Assembly (NCBI RefSeq): GCF_011762045.1
Contig: NZ_JAASQS010000004.1
Span: forward strand, 372,001 to 436,000
Reading direction: 5' to 3'
Length of the DNA stretch: 64,000 nucleotides
Source: Rhizomicrobium electricum
GTDB lineage: Bacteria > Pseudomonadota > Alphaproteobacteria > Micropepsales > Micropepsaceae
Shown: positions 17,246 to 25,425 of the stretch, in pieces
Position numbering within the stretch: position 1 is the first letter of the stretch
Layout of the letters: every line of letters begins with the position of its first letter
Made by a program: the position numbers and the translations under genes
The notes under the pieces: model-generated
Databases searched by the model: none
Told to the model about the DNA's origin: nothing
What the model saw: the letters and a program-made list of their open reading frames with translations, nothing else

Positions 17246-17845
17246 ATGATTGAGCCGGACATGGCGACCAGACGGTCGGAACGGCGCGCGCGCGAGCACT
17301 TGGCCACGCGCGCTGCGATTCTCGAAGCCGCGCGGCGGGTGGCGGCCCGCGACGGGGCCCGCGATCTTTCCTTGCGCGGTGTCGCCGCGGAAGCCGGTTT
17401 CGCGCCGGCCGCGCTCTACAGCTATTTTGCCGGCAAGGACGAGCTGCTGCTGGCACTCGCCGCCGAGGATTTGAGTTCCATCGCCCGCGCCATGCGCGGC
17501 GCGGCGGCCGGTCACGAAGGCAAAGGCAAGCTAGCGGCCGCAGCGTCGGCGGCGCTCGATCTGCTCCGCACCACCGAGACCATTGCCGCCGGATCGGCGG
17601 CGCTGCCGTCCTCGGCGGGAACCGGCGAAGCCGAGCGTCTGTTCAACGGCCGCATGATCGCCGCGCTGAAGGTGCTGTCCGAAATCTCGGGACAAAGCGC
17701 CGACAGCCGCGACGCCCAATGCGACGTGCTGTTGATGGGCGCCGCGCTCAGCGGACTGGCGCTGCTGTCCCGCGCCGGCCGGCTCGACGTGCTGGGATTT
17801 TCGATCGACGAAGTCCTGGCCCGCCTGGAAGCGCGTTTCTCGTAG
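17246..17845 (+). CDS. TetR/AcrR family transcriptional regulator
   Basis: 199 residues. The N-terminal helix-turn-helix is clear: ATRAAILEAARRVAARDG, LSLRGVAAEAGFAPAALYSYF, then AGKDELLLALA. The C-terminal half is a ligand-binding helical domain with no family-specific motif visible. It is expected to repress a nearby or remote target when unbound by ligand. The downstream neighbours are dps and a pirin gene, about 100 bases on, in the same direction; whether it controls them is not shown by the sequence. An in-frame ATG at 17261 is an alternative start. Confidence 0.85.
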   Translation: MIEPDMATRRSERRAREHLATRAAILEAARRVAARDGARDLSLRGVAAEAGFAPAALYSYFAGKDELLLALAAEDLSSIARAMRGAAAGHEGKGKLAAAASAALDLLRTTETIAAGSAALPSSAGTGEAERLFNGRMIAALKVLSEISGQSADSRDAQCDVLLMGAALSGLALLSRAGRLDVLGFSIDEVLARLEARFS

Positions 17846-17946
17846 CGACAAGCGAAAAAGAAGTATCCTTCCGGAACGATATGCTAGGCAGCGGCCGCAA
17901 AAGCCGCTGATATCGCTTTCGCACATTCATCTTGCGAAGGACCGAT

Positions 17947-18456
17947 ATGGATTCGAACCACCACCCCGCATTGCAGACGCCCACCGGCCTCGGCGCCAAT
18001 GCCACCCGCGACGTCACCGGCGCCCTCAACGCGCTTCTGGCCGACGTCTTCACGCTCTATCTCAAGACCAAGAATTTCCACTGGCACATGTCGGGCGCGC
18101 ATTTCCGCGACTACCACCTTCTGCTCGACGAACAGTCGGACCAGATCTTCGCGATGACCGATCCGATCGCCGAACGGGTGCGCAAGGTCGGCGGCGCGAC
18201 CCTGAAATCGATCGGCCACATCGCGCGGCTGCAGCGTATCGACGACAACGACGCCGAGTTCGTCACGCCGCTCGACATGCTGGCCGAGTTGCGCGACGAC
18301 AATCAGCGCCTCGCCGCGGCCATGCGCGAGACCCACGGCATCTGCGACGAAGCCGGCGACGTCGCCACCGCGAGCCTGTTGGAAGTGTGGATCGACGAAA
18401 CCGAAAGGCGCATCTGGTTCCTGTTCGAAAGTGCGCGCCACGCCGAGAGCGCATGA
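17947..18456 (+). CDS. dps: Dps family DNA-protecting ferritin-like protein
   Basis: 169 residues. The intersubunit ferroxidase residues of Dps are present: H45 in NFHWHMSG, H57 and D61 in YHLLLDEQ, with E62 beside them. Dps dodecamers oxidise and store iron and shield DNA during oxidative stress or starvation. The N-terminus (MDSNHHPALQTPTGLGANA) is a short polar tail. A Shine-Dalgarno (GAAGGA) precedes the ATG at 17947; an ATG at 17932 is in frame but lacks one. The stop overlaps the pirin gene start (ATGA at 18453-18456), so dps and pirin are translationally coupled. Confidence 0.9.
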   Translation: MDSNHHPALQTPTGLGANATRDVTGALNALLADVFTLYLKTKNFHWHMSGAHFRDYHLLLDEQSDQIFAMTDPIAERVRKVGGATLKSIGHIARLQRIDDNDAEFVTPLDMLAELRDDNQRLAAAMRETHGICDEAGDVATASLLEVWIDETERRIWFLFESARHAESA

Positions 18457-19340
18457 TCGAGATCGTCATTGCCGCGCGCAGGAAGAATCTCGGCGGCGGA
18501 TTGGAAGTCGGACGTGTGCTGCCCTTCGCCCAGCGGCGGATGGTGGGACCGTTCGTCTTCCTCGATCACATGGGGCCGGCCGATTTCGCACCGGGCGAGG
18601 GCGTCGACGTGCGCCCGCATCCCCATATCGGCCTTGCCACCGTGACATATCTCTTCGACGGCGAGCTGCTCCATCACGACAGTCTCGGCACGGTGCAGCC
18701 GATCCTGCCGGGCGAGGTCAACTGGATGACGGCCGGACGCGGCATCGTCCATTCCGAACGCACGCGCCCCGAAACGCGCGCCCGCGCCCGCACGATGGAC
18801 GGCATCCAGGCCTGGGTGGCGTTGCCCGCCGAGATGGAAGAGACGGCGCCCGCCTTCGCGCACAGCGAAAATCTTCCCACGTTCGCCGAAGGCGGCATTT
18901 CCGGCACGCTGATCGCGGGCCATTTCTTCGGGCTCAAAGCGGGCGCGGTGCTGTCGCCGCTGTTCTACGTCCATCTTGAGATGGGCCCCGGCAGTCGCCT
19001 GACGCTGCCCGACGAGCATCGCGAGCGCGCCGCCTATGTCGCGCGCGGAACGATCGACGCCGACCACACACCCATTCCCGCCGGTCAGATGGCGGTGTTC
19101 GCGCCCGGACCGGCGCGGATCGATGCGGGCGATCATCCCGCGCGGGTGATGCTGCTGGGTGGCGAACCGCTGGGCCCGCGTCACCTGTGGTGGAACTTCG
19201 TCTCTTCGCGCCCCGAGCGCATTGCCCAAGCCAAAGCCGACTGGCAGGCAGGCCGCATGCCCTTGCCGCCGTCCGATTCGGGCGAATTCATCCCCCTGCC
19301 GCCCGAGCCGTCGCAGCCCAGCCCGACCGACCCGGTTTAG
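18453..19340 (+). CDS. Pirin family protein
   Basis: 295 residues, double cupin. The metal ligands of pirin are visible: H56 and H58 in RPHPHIG, H100 and E102 in GIVHSER. Bacterial pirins bind iron or another metal; some act as quercetinases and others interact with metabolic enzymes. The coupled start with dps (four-base overlap) suggests a shared role in iron or oxidative-stress handling, which is an inference. The C-terminus is a proline-rich tail (LPPEPSQPSPTDPV). Confidence 0.88.
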   Translation: MIEIVIAARRKNLGGGLEVGRVLPFAQRRMVGPFVFLDHMGPADFAPGEGVDVRPHPHIGLATVTYLFDGELLHHDSLGTVQPILPGEVNWMTAGRGIVHSERTRPETRARARTMDGIQAWVALPAEMEETAPAFAHSENLPTFAEGGISGTLIAGHFFGLKAGAVLSPLFYVHLEMGPGSRLTLPDEHRERAAYVARGTIDADHTPIPAGQMAVFAPGPARIDAGDHPARVMLLGGEPLGPRHLWWNFVSSRPERIAQAKADWQAGRMPLPPSDSGEFIPLPPEPSQPSPTDPV

Positions 19341-19371
19341 GATGGGCGCGCTCCGGTCGCGCGCCTACGGA

Positions 19372-19446
19372 TGTCATCCCCGGTGTTTTCTTTTCTGCCC
19401 CCGTCGTTACGGGGGGAAGTGGCCGCGTGAGCGGCCGAAGGGGGGC
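19372..19446. repeat. Multi-hairpin intergenic element
   Basis: TGTCATCCCCGG (19372-19383) is the same 12-mer that opens the repeats at 38784 and 47413. It is followed by two adjacent hairpins: CCCCCGT/ACGGGGG (19398-19404 with 19409-19415) and GGCCGC/GCGGCC (19421-19426 with 19431-19436). The run GGGGGC after the second hairpin could also pair back to the first CCCCC, giving a three-way junction. It lies between the pirin stop and tRNA-Gln. No T run follows, so it is not an ordinary terminator. Confidence 0.5.
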
Positions 19447-19544
19447 GCCCGCAAGAGTCCGGCTTTCGGCAGTGACCTGCGCCAAATCCGCCGCCTGCCC
19501 GGCGTTGAAAGCGGGAGGGAGAATCCCTATGGTCCCCGGCCTCT

Positions 19545-19619
19545 TGGGGCGTCGCCAAGTGGTAAGGCACCGGATTTTGATTCCGGCATTCCCAGGTTCG
19601 AATCCTGGCGCCCCAGCCA
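19545..19619 (+). tRNA. tRNA-Gln (anticodon TTG)
   Basis: 75 bases including an encoded CCA. Acceptor stem TGGGGCG pairs with CGCCCCA, the anticodon stem CCGGA/TCCGG encloses loop TTTTGAT with anticodon TTG, and the T arm contains GGTTCGAATCC. Confidence 0.95.
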
Positions 19620-20095
19620 TCTTTCACGCGTGAAGGATGGCCTCCGAAGCCTCGGCGAAGGAGGATCACGCAATATCTCGAGTCTCATGTTCCTGCGCTG
19701 CTGAGAGGCATCAGGCTTGAAGACCTCCCGGTTGGAGGCAGTCGCGAATGGTGAAGGCAAGCCGTTCGCGGCTCGATATTCAGGCCCCTGAGGTTTTATG
19801 GCCTTGGGGGCCTTGCCATTTCTAGCAGTCCCATCTCCGCTGCCTTTGTTCGCGCCGCGCTTTCGGTCATTGTCGCCGTCGTTGAAAAGCGTGAGAGCCG
19901 CACAACGGCTGGTTGGCTGTAATGTGGCGGAAATGCGACGAGCATCCGAAATCTATGGTTGATAACGCAACCATCCCCCACCGGCGGTAACAAACCCTCT
20001 GGAATGTAATATAACTCGTGCGGGAATGACACCGGTGTCAGACAAACGCCCACATATTGGGACCGGTGTCATCGTTCACCTGGGAGGGCAACATA
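19620..20095 (+). promoter_or_regulatory. Non-coding leader of the TonB-dependent receptor gene with two operators
   Basis: No gene is visible here. Near the receptor start lie two operator-like palindromes: TGACACCGGTGTCA at 20027-20040 (perfect) and TGGGACCGGTGTCA at 20058-20071 (one arm degraded). Their centres are 31 bases apart, close to three helical turns. This core with a central CCGG matches the general LacI-family operator form. A TAATAT at 20007-20012 is a possible -10 hexamer. Further upstream, ATGGTTG and CAACCAT (19955-19974, six-base loop) form another inverted repeat. GGGAGGG at 20082 is the ribosome-binding site. Confidence 0.6.
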
Positions 20096-23020
20096 ATGGA
20101 AAACCAATTTCGGCGGCTTCTGAAACTCGGCGTCTGTGCCGCCGTGCTCGGCGCCGTGCCGGCGTCCGCGCAAGATACGCAGCAGATGGAAGTCGTCACG
20201 GTCACCGGCTTCCGCGGAAGCCTGGAAAAAGCGCTCGATGTGAAGCGCAATTCCGCCAGTGCGGTCGACACGATCATGGCGGAAGACATCGCCAAATTCC
20301 CCGATCTCAACCTGTCGGAATCGCTGCAGCGCGTTCCCGGCGTCGCCATCAGCCGCGATGCCGGCGAGGGCCGACAGCTATCGGTCCGCGGTCTCGGCGG
20401 CGGATTTACCCGCACACTGGTCAATGGCATGGAATTGCTGTCGACCGGCGGCGGCACCGATGCGTCGGGCGGCACCAACCGCACCCGCACCTTCGACTTC
20501 AACGTCTTCGCGTCCGATCTTTTCAACCAGATCGATGTCGAAAAGACGTCGATGTCCGAAACCGAAGAAGGATCGCTCGGCTCCACCGTCAAGCTCTACA
20601 CGGCCCATCCGCTCGACATCGATGGCTTCAAGCTGGCCGCATCCGCCAAGGCCGGCTACAACGATCTGTCGCACACCTATTCGCCGCGCTTCTCGGCCCT
20701 GATCTCCGACACGTTCTTCGGCGGTAAGCTAGGTGTTCTGTTTTCCGGCGCCTTCGTCAACCGCGACCTGCTCGACGAGGGCTTCTCGACGGTGCGCTGG
20801 GCGGGCGGCGCGTCGCCGGTCGCCAACGGCTTCCGCTCGGTTTCGGGCGTCAGCTACAACGGCACGGCTCTGACCACGACCGACTTCAACAGCTCGGCCG
20901 CCAGCACCGTATTCCATCCGCGCATCCCGCGCCTCGACAAATACGTCGACAAGCAGCACCGCACCGGCTTCACCGGCTCGGTCCAGTACAAGCCCGATGA
21001 CGCGACGCTGTTCACCCTTGATGCGCTCTACGCCAATTTCGGCGGCACGCGCGAAGAGCAGTTCCTGGAATCCTTCACCTTCCAGCAGACCGGTGTCTGC
21101 GGTCCCACATCGCCGGCCTCGTGCGGCATCAACCAGGTCGACATCGTCGGCGGCACCGTGATCGAACCGCGTAGCGGCGTCCGCGAACTCGTCGCCGGCA
21201 CGTTCAACAATGTCGATGCCAAATCGGAACGCCGTCACGACAAGCTGATGACGGAAGTCTATCAGGTGACGCTGGCCGGCACGCACAGCTTCAGCAACAA
21301 CTTCACCGTGAAGGGTTTCCTCGGATTCAACAGCTCGGTCTTCGCCAATTCCGAGCAGACCACGATGCAGTTCGACCAGTACAACGTCCAGAACTACAAA
21401 TACGACTTCTCGACGCCCTTCCCGACCATCACCTATGGATCGGCCGATCTGATGTCGTCGACGGCATGGCAGCTCGTCGAAATCCGCCTCAATCCGAACT
21501 GGGTCTACAATCGCGATACTCAGGCTCAGATCAACGCCGAATGGAAGGTAATGACCGGACTCACGCTGAAGGCGGGTCTCAATTGGGTTGAAGCCAAGAA
21601 CCGGGCGGTCACGTTCAACCGGTCCAACGGCACCAATGCATCGCGCGGCGCCGTGCTGCCGACCGGCGTGCCGGCGCTCTCGACCGTCGGCATGACCGAA
21701 ACCTTCAATCTGCCGAGCCAGCCTTCGGGTAATCCCACCAAGTTCTTTGCCCCGAATATCATGGCGGGCATCGAAGCTCTGCATCTCTACGACTCGACCT
21801 ACCAGAGCGCACAGACCGTGATCGCGAACACGACCTGGGTGTCGCCGTTCAAGTCGACCTGCTTTACGACCGCCGGCTGCGGCGTCTTCAACGTCGGTCC
21901 GGAATCGGCCCTCGGCAGCAACTACACGGTTCAGGAAAACGCGCTGGGCGGCTATCTCCAGGCCGATTTCGACACCGATCTGTGGGGCGTTCCGGTGCGC
22001 GGCAACTTCGGCACCCGTGTGGTCCAGACGATCCAGAACTCGCTCGGCTACGGCGTTCTGACGACCAAGTCGGGCGCCATTACCACCAACACCATCACGC
22101 CCAGCACATATCATCGCGTTTATGCGGACGTTCTGCCGTCGTTCAACATCGTGGTCGAACCGATAGAAAATCTTCTGTTCCGCGTGTCGGGTGCCAAAGT
22201 GATGTCGCGGCCGGGCCTCGGCTCGCTCAATCCGGGCGTGACGTTGAGCGTTTCCGGCAACAAGACGGCTACGGCTGGCAACCCCGAGATCAAACCCTAC
22301 CGCGCCAAGACGTTCGATCTTTCGGCGGAATGGTATTTCGCCAAGGGCGGCCTGATTTCGGTGGCCGGCTTCTACAAGGAGGTCGGGACTTTTGTGCAGA
22401 CCTATACCTCGCCGCAGAGCGTTTTCTCGGCGAACCCGTGGGGCCTGCCCGATAGCCAGGCCGACGCGGCGTGCGGCACGCTTGCCGGGTGCTCCGCCAA
22501 CTCGGTGGTGTGGACGTTCTCCTATCCGATCAACACGCCCGGCGGACCGGTCAAGGGCATCGAAATCAACTACCAGCAGCCCTTTACGTTCCTGCCGGGG
22601 CCGTTCGACCGGTTCGGTGCCATCTTCAATCTCACGCTGGTCACCTCGAAGATCAAATACCTCAACGCCTCGGGTGCGGTTTCGGCGGTCGACCAGCTCA
22701 CGAACCTGTCGCAGCGCTCGTGGAACGCGACGCTGTATTATGAAGACGATGCCTTGAGCGCGCGTGTTTCGGCGGCCTATCGCTCGAAGTACCTGACGCA
22801 GGTTCCGGGCCGCAACGGTTCCGATGTCGAAGGCACCGCGCCGACGCTGAACGTCGATGCGTCGATCACCTACACGATCGACGAGAACTGGGCTCTCACG
22901 CTCGAAGGTCTGAACCTGACCAACCAGCGGCAGAGCCAGTACTTCGACTCGTCGGAAATGCTTTCGTTCAAACACATGACCGGCCGCGAGTTCCTGGCCG
23001 GCGTGCGCTTCAACTTCTGA
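20096..23020 (+). CDS. TonB-dependent receptor (Caulobacter/Xanthomonas type)
   Basis: 974 residues, outer membrane. Signal peptide MENQFRRLLKLGVCAAVLGAVPASA, a TonB-box-like segment EVVTVTGFRGS, then a plug domain with FPDLNLSESLQRVPGVAISRD and RQLSVRGLGGGFTRTLVNG. The remaining 750 residues alternate in beta-barrel strands, with ILMS-style strand ends and a C-terminal aromatic residue (AGVRFNF). The form is that of the large TIGR01782-type receptors, which import carbohydrates or other nutrients. The substrate cannot be read, but LacI-type operators upstream suggest a sugar or sugar acid. A long open frame on the opposite strand is a shadow. The gene stands alone, followed by a strong terminator. 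Confidence 0.9.
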   Translation: MENQFRRLLKLGVCAAVLGAVPASAQDTQQMEVVTVTGFRGSLEKALDVKRNSASAVDTIMAEDIAKFPDLNLSESLQRVPGVAISRDAGEGRQLSVRGLGGGFTRTLVNGMELLSTGGGTDASGGTNRTRTFDFNVFASDLFNQIDVEKTSMSETEEGSLGSTVKLYTAHPLDIDGFKLAASAKAGYNDLSHTYSPRFSALISDTFFGGKLGVLFSGAFVNRDLLDEGFSTVRWAGGASPVANGFRSVSGVSYNGTALTTTDFNSSAASTVFHPRIPRLDKYVDKQHRTGFTGSVQYKPDDATLFTLDALYANFGGTREEQFLESFTFQQTGVCGPTSPASCGINQVDIVGGTVIEPRSGVRELVAGTFNNVDAKSERRHDKLMTEVYQVTLAGTHSFSNNFTVKGFLGFNSSVFANSEQTTMQFDQYNVQNYKYDFSTPFPTITYGSADLMSSTAWQLVEIRLNPNWVYNRDTQAQINAEWKVMTGLTLKAGLNWVEAKNRAVTFNRSNGTNASRGAVLPTGVPALSTVGMTETFNLPSQPSGNPTKFFAPNIMAGIEALHLYDSTYQSAQTVIANTTWVSPFKSTCFTTAGCGVFNVGPESALGSNYTVQENALGGYLQADFDTDLWGVPVRGNFGTRVVQTIQNSLGYGVLTTKSGAITTNTITPSTYHRVYADVLPSFNIVVEPIENLLFRVSGAKVMSRPGLGSLNPGVTLSVSGNKTATAGNPEIKPYRAKTFDLSAEWYFAKGGLISVAGFYKEVGTFVQTYTSPQSVFSANPWGLPDSQADAACGTLAGCSANSVVWTFSYPINTPGGPVKGIEINYQQPFTFLPGPFDRFGAIFNLTLVTSKIKYLNASGAVSAVDQLTNLSQRSWNATLYYEDDALSARVSAAYRSKYLTQVPGRNGSDVEGTAPTLNVDASITYTIDENWALTLEGLNLTNQRQSQYFDSSEMLSFKHMTGREFLAGVRFNF

Positions 23021-23043
23021 TCCCGTCCTCGCGGGAGGTTCCT

Positions 23044-23074
23044 GGGCGCCGGGTTTTTCCGGCGCCCTTTTTTT
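23044..23074 (+). terminator. Rho-independent terminator of the receptor gene
   Basis: Nine-base-pair stem GGGCGCCGG/CCGGCGCCC (23044-23052 and 23059-23067) with a six-base loop, then seven Ts. It begins 24 bases after the receptor stop codon. Confidence 0.9.
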
Positions 23075-23110
23075 CGCGTGTTCTGCGGCGCTCGCAATGA
23101 ACCCGTCACT

Positions 23111-23998
23111 TCACCCGATTGCAGCCGTCTCTTCCACGCCGCGCATTCTTGCGGCGTCGCGGGCCGGGGGCAGGCCGAACAGCCGGGCGTATTCGCGGCT
23201 GAACTGCGACGGGCTTTCGTAGCCGACGGCAAAGGCGGTGCGGGCGGCGTCGTGGCTGGTCACGATCAGGCGGCGGGCTTCCTGCAGGCGCAGGTTCTTC
23301 TGGTATTGCAGCGGGCTCAGCGCGGTCGCCGCCTTGAAATGGCGGTGGAAGGTGGCCGGGCTCATGCCGGCGAGATCGGCCAGCGTTTCGACCCGGATCG
23401 ATTCATGGAAATGGGTTTTGATCCAGTCGATGGCGCGGCGGATCTGGTTGAGATGGCTGCCGGTATGCACGATCTGGCGCAGCGCCGTGCCTTGCGGGCC
23501 CTTGAGCAGGCGGTAATGGATTTCGCGCTCGCACAGCGGCGCCATCACCGGAATGTCGGCGGGCGTATCGAGCAGTTTGACGAGCCGGTGCCAGGCGTCG
23601 AGCAGATCGTCGTTGACCGGGCTGACGGCGAAGGCGGGGGCCTGCGGCTCGGCGTTCGGCGGCGCATCGGAGAGGAGTTCGGCGAGAGGCTCGGGATCGA
23701 GCGCGTAGGCGAGGCAGATATAGGGCTTGTCGGCGCTGGCTTCGACGATCCGGGTCGAGGCGGGCAGGTCGAGCGAGGCCACGAAATAGCAAGACTCGTC
23801 GTAGCGCAGCGTCCGCCCGCCGATGGTCGCCTCCTTGGCGCCCTGCAGCACCAGACACACCATCGGCCGGTAGAGGCCCACGGTCGGCTCGGTAGGCTGG
23901 GGCGAAACGACGATCGACAGATTGGGAATCGGGGTCGTGGTCCGGTAGCCCGCGGCATGGCGCAGGGCCGGCTCCCGTAAGGGCTGGAGGTCAAGCAT
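23111..23998 (-). CDS. AraC family transcriptional regulator
   Basis: 295 residues. The C-terminus carries two helix-turn-helix motifs: VETLADLAGMSPATFHRHFK and the region TAFAVGYESPSQFSREYARLFG. The N-terminal half (MVCLVLQGAKEATIGGRTLRYD, CYFVASLDLPASTRI) is the AraC_N type domain seen in regulators such as YqhC that control an adjacent oxidoreductase. The gene is divergent from the SDR gene at 24151, with 150 bases between the starts, so the SDR gene is the likely target. The ligand is unknown. Confidence 0.86.
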   Translation of the reverse strand: MLDLQPLREPALRHAAGYRTTTPIPNLSIVVSPQPTEPTVGLYRPMVCLVLQGAKEATIGGRTLRYDESCYFVASLDLPASTRIVEASADKPYICLAYALDPEPLAELLSDAPPNAEPQAPAFAVSPVNDDLLDAWHRLVKLLDTPADIPVMAPLCEREIHYRLLKGPQGTALRQIVHTGSHLNQIRRAIDWIKTHFHESIRVETLADLAGMSPATFHRHFKAATALSPLQYQKNLRLQEARRLIVTSHDAARTAFAVGYESPSQFSREYARLFGLPPARDAARMRGVEETAAIG

Positions 23999-24150
23999 GC
24001 CCCTAAGATCGCGCCGGGAACCCCTGCATGCAAGGCCGTGAGAGGATCAGGCAAGAAATCGAGCCGATCGGGCGCCCCAAGGAACCCTTCCGTCTCCATT
24101 TAGGCAAGGAGCAGCCGGATTTCCGGCCTCCCCAACGAGAGGAATGGCAC

Positions 24151-25101
24151 ATGACAAACACTTACGGCGCGAAATCGACCACCGACGAGGTGCTGCAAGG
24201 CATCGACCTCACCGGCAAGCGCATCCTGGTGACCGGCGTATCCGCCGGACTCGGCGTCGAGACGGCGCGCACCTTGAAAGCCCATGGCGCCCATGTCGTC
24301 GGCGCGGCTCGCGATCTGGCCAAGGCCGAAAAGGCGACGGCGGTGGTCCGGGCGGAAAAGAACGGTAGCTTCGAACTGATCGAACTCGATCTCGCCTCGC
24401 TCAAGAGCGTCCGCGCGGCGGCCGATGCGCTGGTCAAGAAGGGCGAAAAGTTCGATCTCGTCATCGCTAACGTCGGCGTCATGGCGGCGCCCAAGGGCTC
24501 GACCGCCGACGGCTTCGAGACCCAGTTCGGCACCAACCATCTCGGCCACTTCGTCTTCGTCAACCGGATCGTGTCGCTGTTCAAACCGGGTTCGCGCCTT
24601 GTCAACCTGGCCTCGTCGGGCCACCGCTTTTCCGACGTGAACCTCGAAGACCCCAATTTCGAGCACACCGACTACGATCCGTGGATTGCTTACGGCCGCT
24701 CCAAGACCGCCAACATCCTGTTCGCGGTGGAATTCGACCGTCGCCACAAGGCTGAGGGCATCCGCGCCGTGGCGGTGCATCCGGGCGGCATCAACACCGA
24801 ACTCGGCCGCCATTTACCGCCGGGCGAGATCGAAAAGCTGATCGAGAACGTCAACAAGAACCGCCCGGCCGACGACCCCTTCCAGTTCAAGACCATCCCG
24901 CAAGGCGCCGCCACCACGGTGTGGGCAGGCGTCCGGGCCCCGGCCGATCTGGTCGGCGGCACGTATTGCGAGGACTGCCACATCGCCGAGCCGGAAAACG
25001 GTCCCGGCATCATGGCTGGCGTGCGCGCCTACGCCCTCGACCCTGCCCGCGCCAAGGCGTTGTGGGCGAAAAGCGAGGAATGGGTCGGCGAGCAGTTCTG
25101 A
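24151..25101 (+). CDS. Short-chain dehydrogenase/reductase, retinol dehydrogenase-like
   Basis: 316 residues. Motifs: cofactor site TGVSAGLG, NHLGHFVFVN, S in ASSGHRFS, the catalytic Y and K in YGRSKTANILF, and PGGINTELGRH. The size and motifs fit the larger SDR group that includes retinol dehydrogenase-like and oxidoreductase YqjQ-type proteins. A Shine-Dalgarno (GAGAGGA) lies eight bases before the ATG at 24151. An in-frame start at 24028 exists, but its extra 41 residues are polar and non-family. The divergent AraC regulator probably controls it, a common arrangement for inducible reductases of xenobiotic carbonyls. Confidence 0.85.
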   Translation: MTNTYGAKSTTDEVLQGIDLTGKRILVTGVSAGLGVETARTLKAHGAHVVGAARDLAKAEKATAVVRAEKNGSFELIELDLASLKSVRAAADALVKKGEKFDLVIANVGVMAAPKGSTADGFETQFGTNHLGHFVFVNRIVSLFKPGSRLVNLASSGHRFSDVNLEDPNFEHTDYDPWIAYGRSKTANILFAVEFDRRHKAEGIRAVAVHPGGINTELGRHLPPGEIEKLIENVNKNRPADDPFQFKTIPQGAATTVWAGVRAPADLVGGTYCEDCHIAEPENGPGIMAGVRAYALDPARAKALWAKSEEWVGEQF

Positions 25102-25258
25102 CCCGAACTTTCCTCCCCCGCGGTGCGCTAGTCTCTGGAGGGCGTGAGCCCTCTGGAGCCTAAGCGGAGGAGGGTGCGGTAATTCGCGAGAATCCGCCGC
25201 TTGCCGGGTGGGGAATGCCCCGCTATAACCCCGCGCCTTCCCCGCAAGGGGGATTGGC

Positions 25259-25335
25259 CGGAGAGTAGCTCAGCCTGGTAGAGCACCACGTTCGGGACGT
25301 GGGGGCCGGAGGTTCGAATCCTCTCTCTCCGACCA
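25259..25335 (+). tRNA. tRNA-Pro (anticodon CGG)
   Basis: 77 bases including CCA. Acceptor stem CGGAGAG pairs with CTCTCCG, the anticodon stem CCACG/CGTGG encloses loop TTCGGGA with anticodon CGG, and the T arm has GGTTCGAATCC. Confidence 0.95.
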
Positions 25336-25425
25336 GCATTTTCCCAACATTTTCAAAGAAATAGGGCGTCTGGCTGGTGCCAAACGCCCCGTTAGGCTTG
25401 TCGGTGGCCGCCGGACCGGCCGCGG

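Noticed and set aside
20729..22975. A 748-codon open frame antisense to the TonB-dependent receptor gene
   Set aside because: It is arginine-rich with no recognisable domain, while the plus-strand frame is a full receptor with signal peptide, plug and barrel. Long antisense frames are expected at this GC content.
19545..25335. A mobile island between tRNA-Gln and tRNA-Pro
   Set aside because: No integrase gene and no repeated tRNA 3' end were seen near either tRNA, and the genes between are ordinary in composition.
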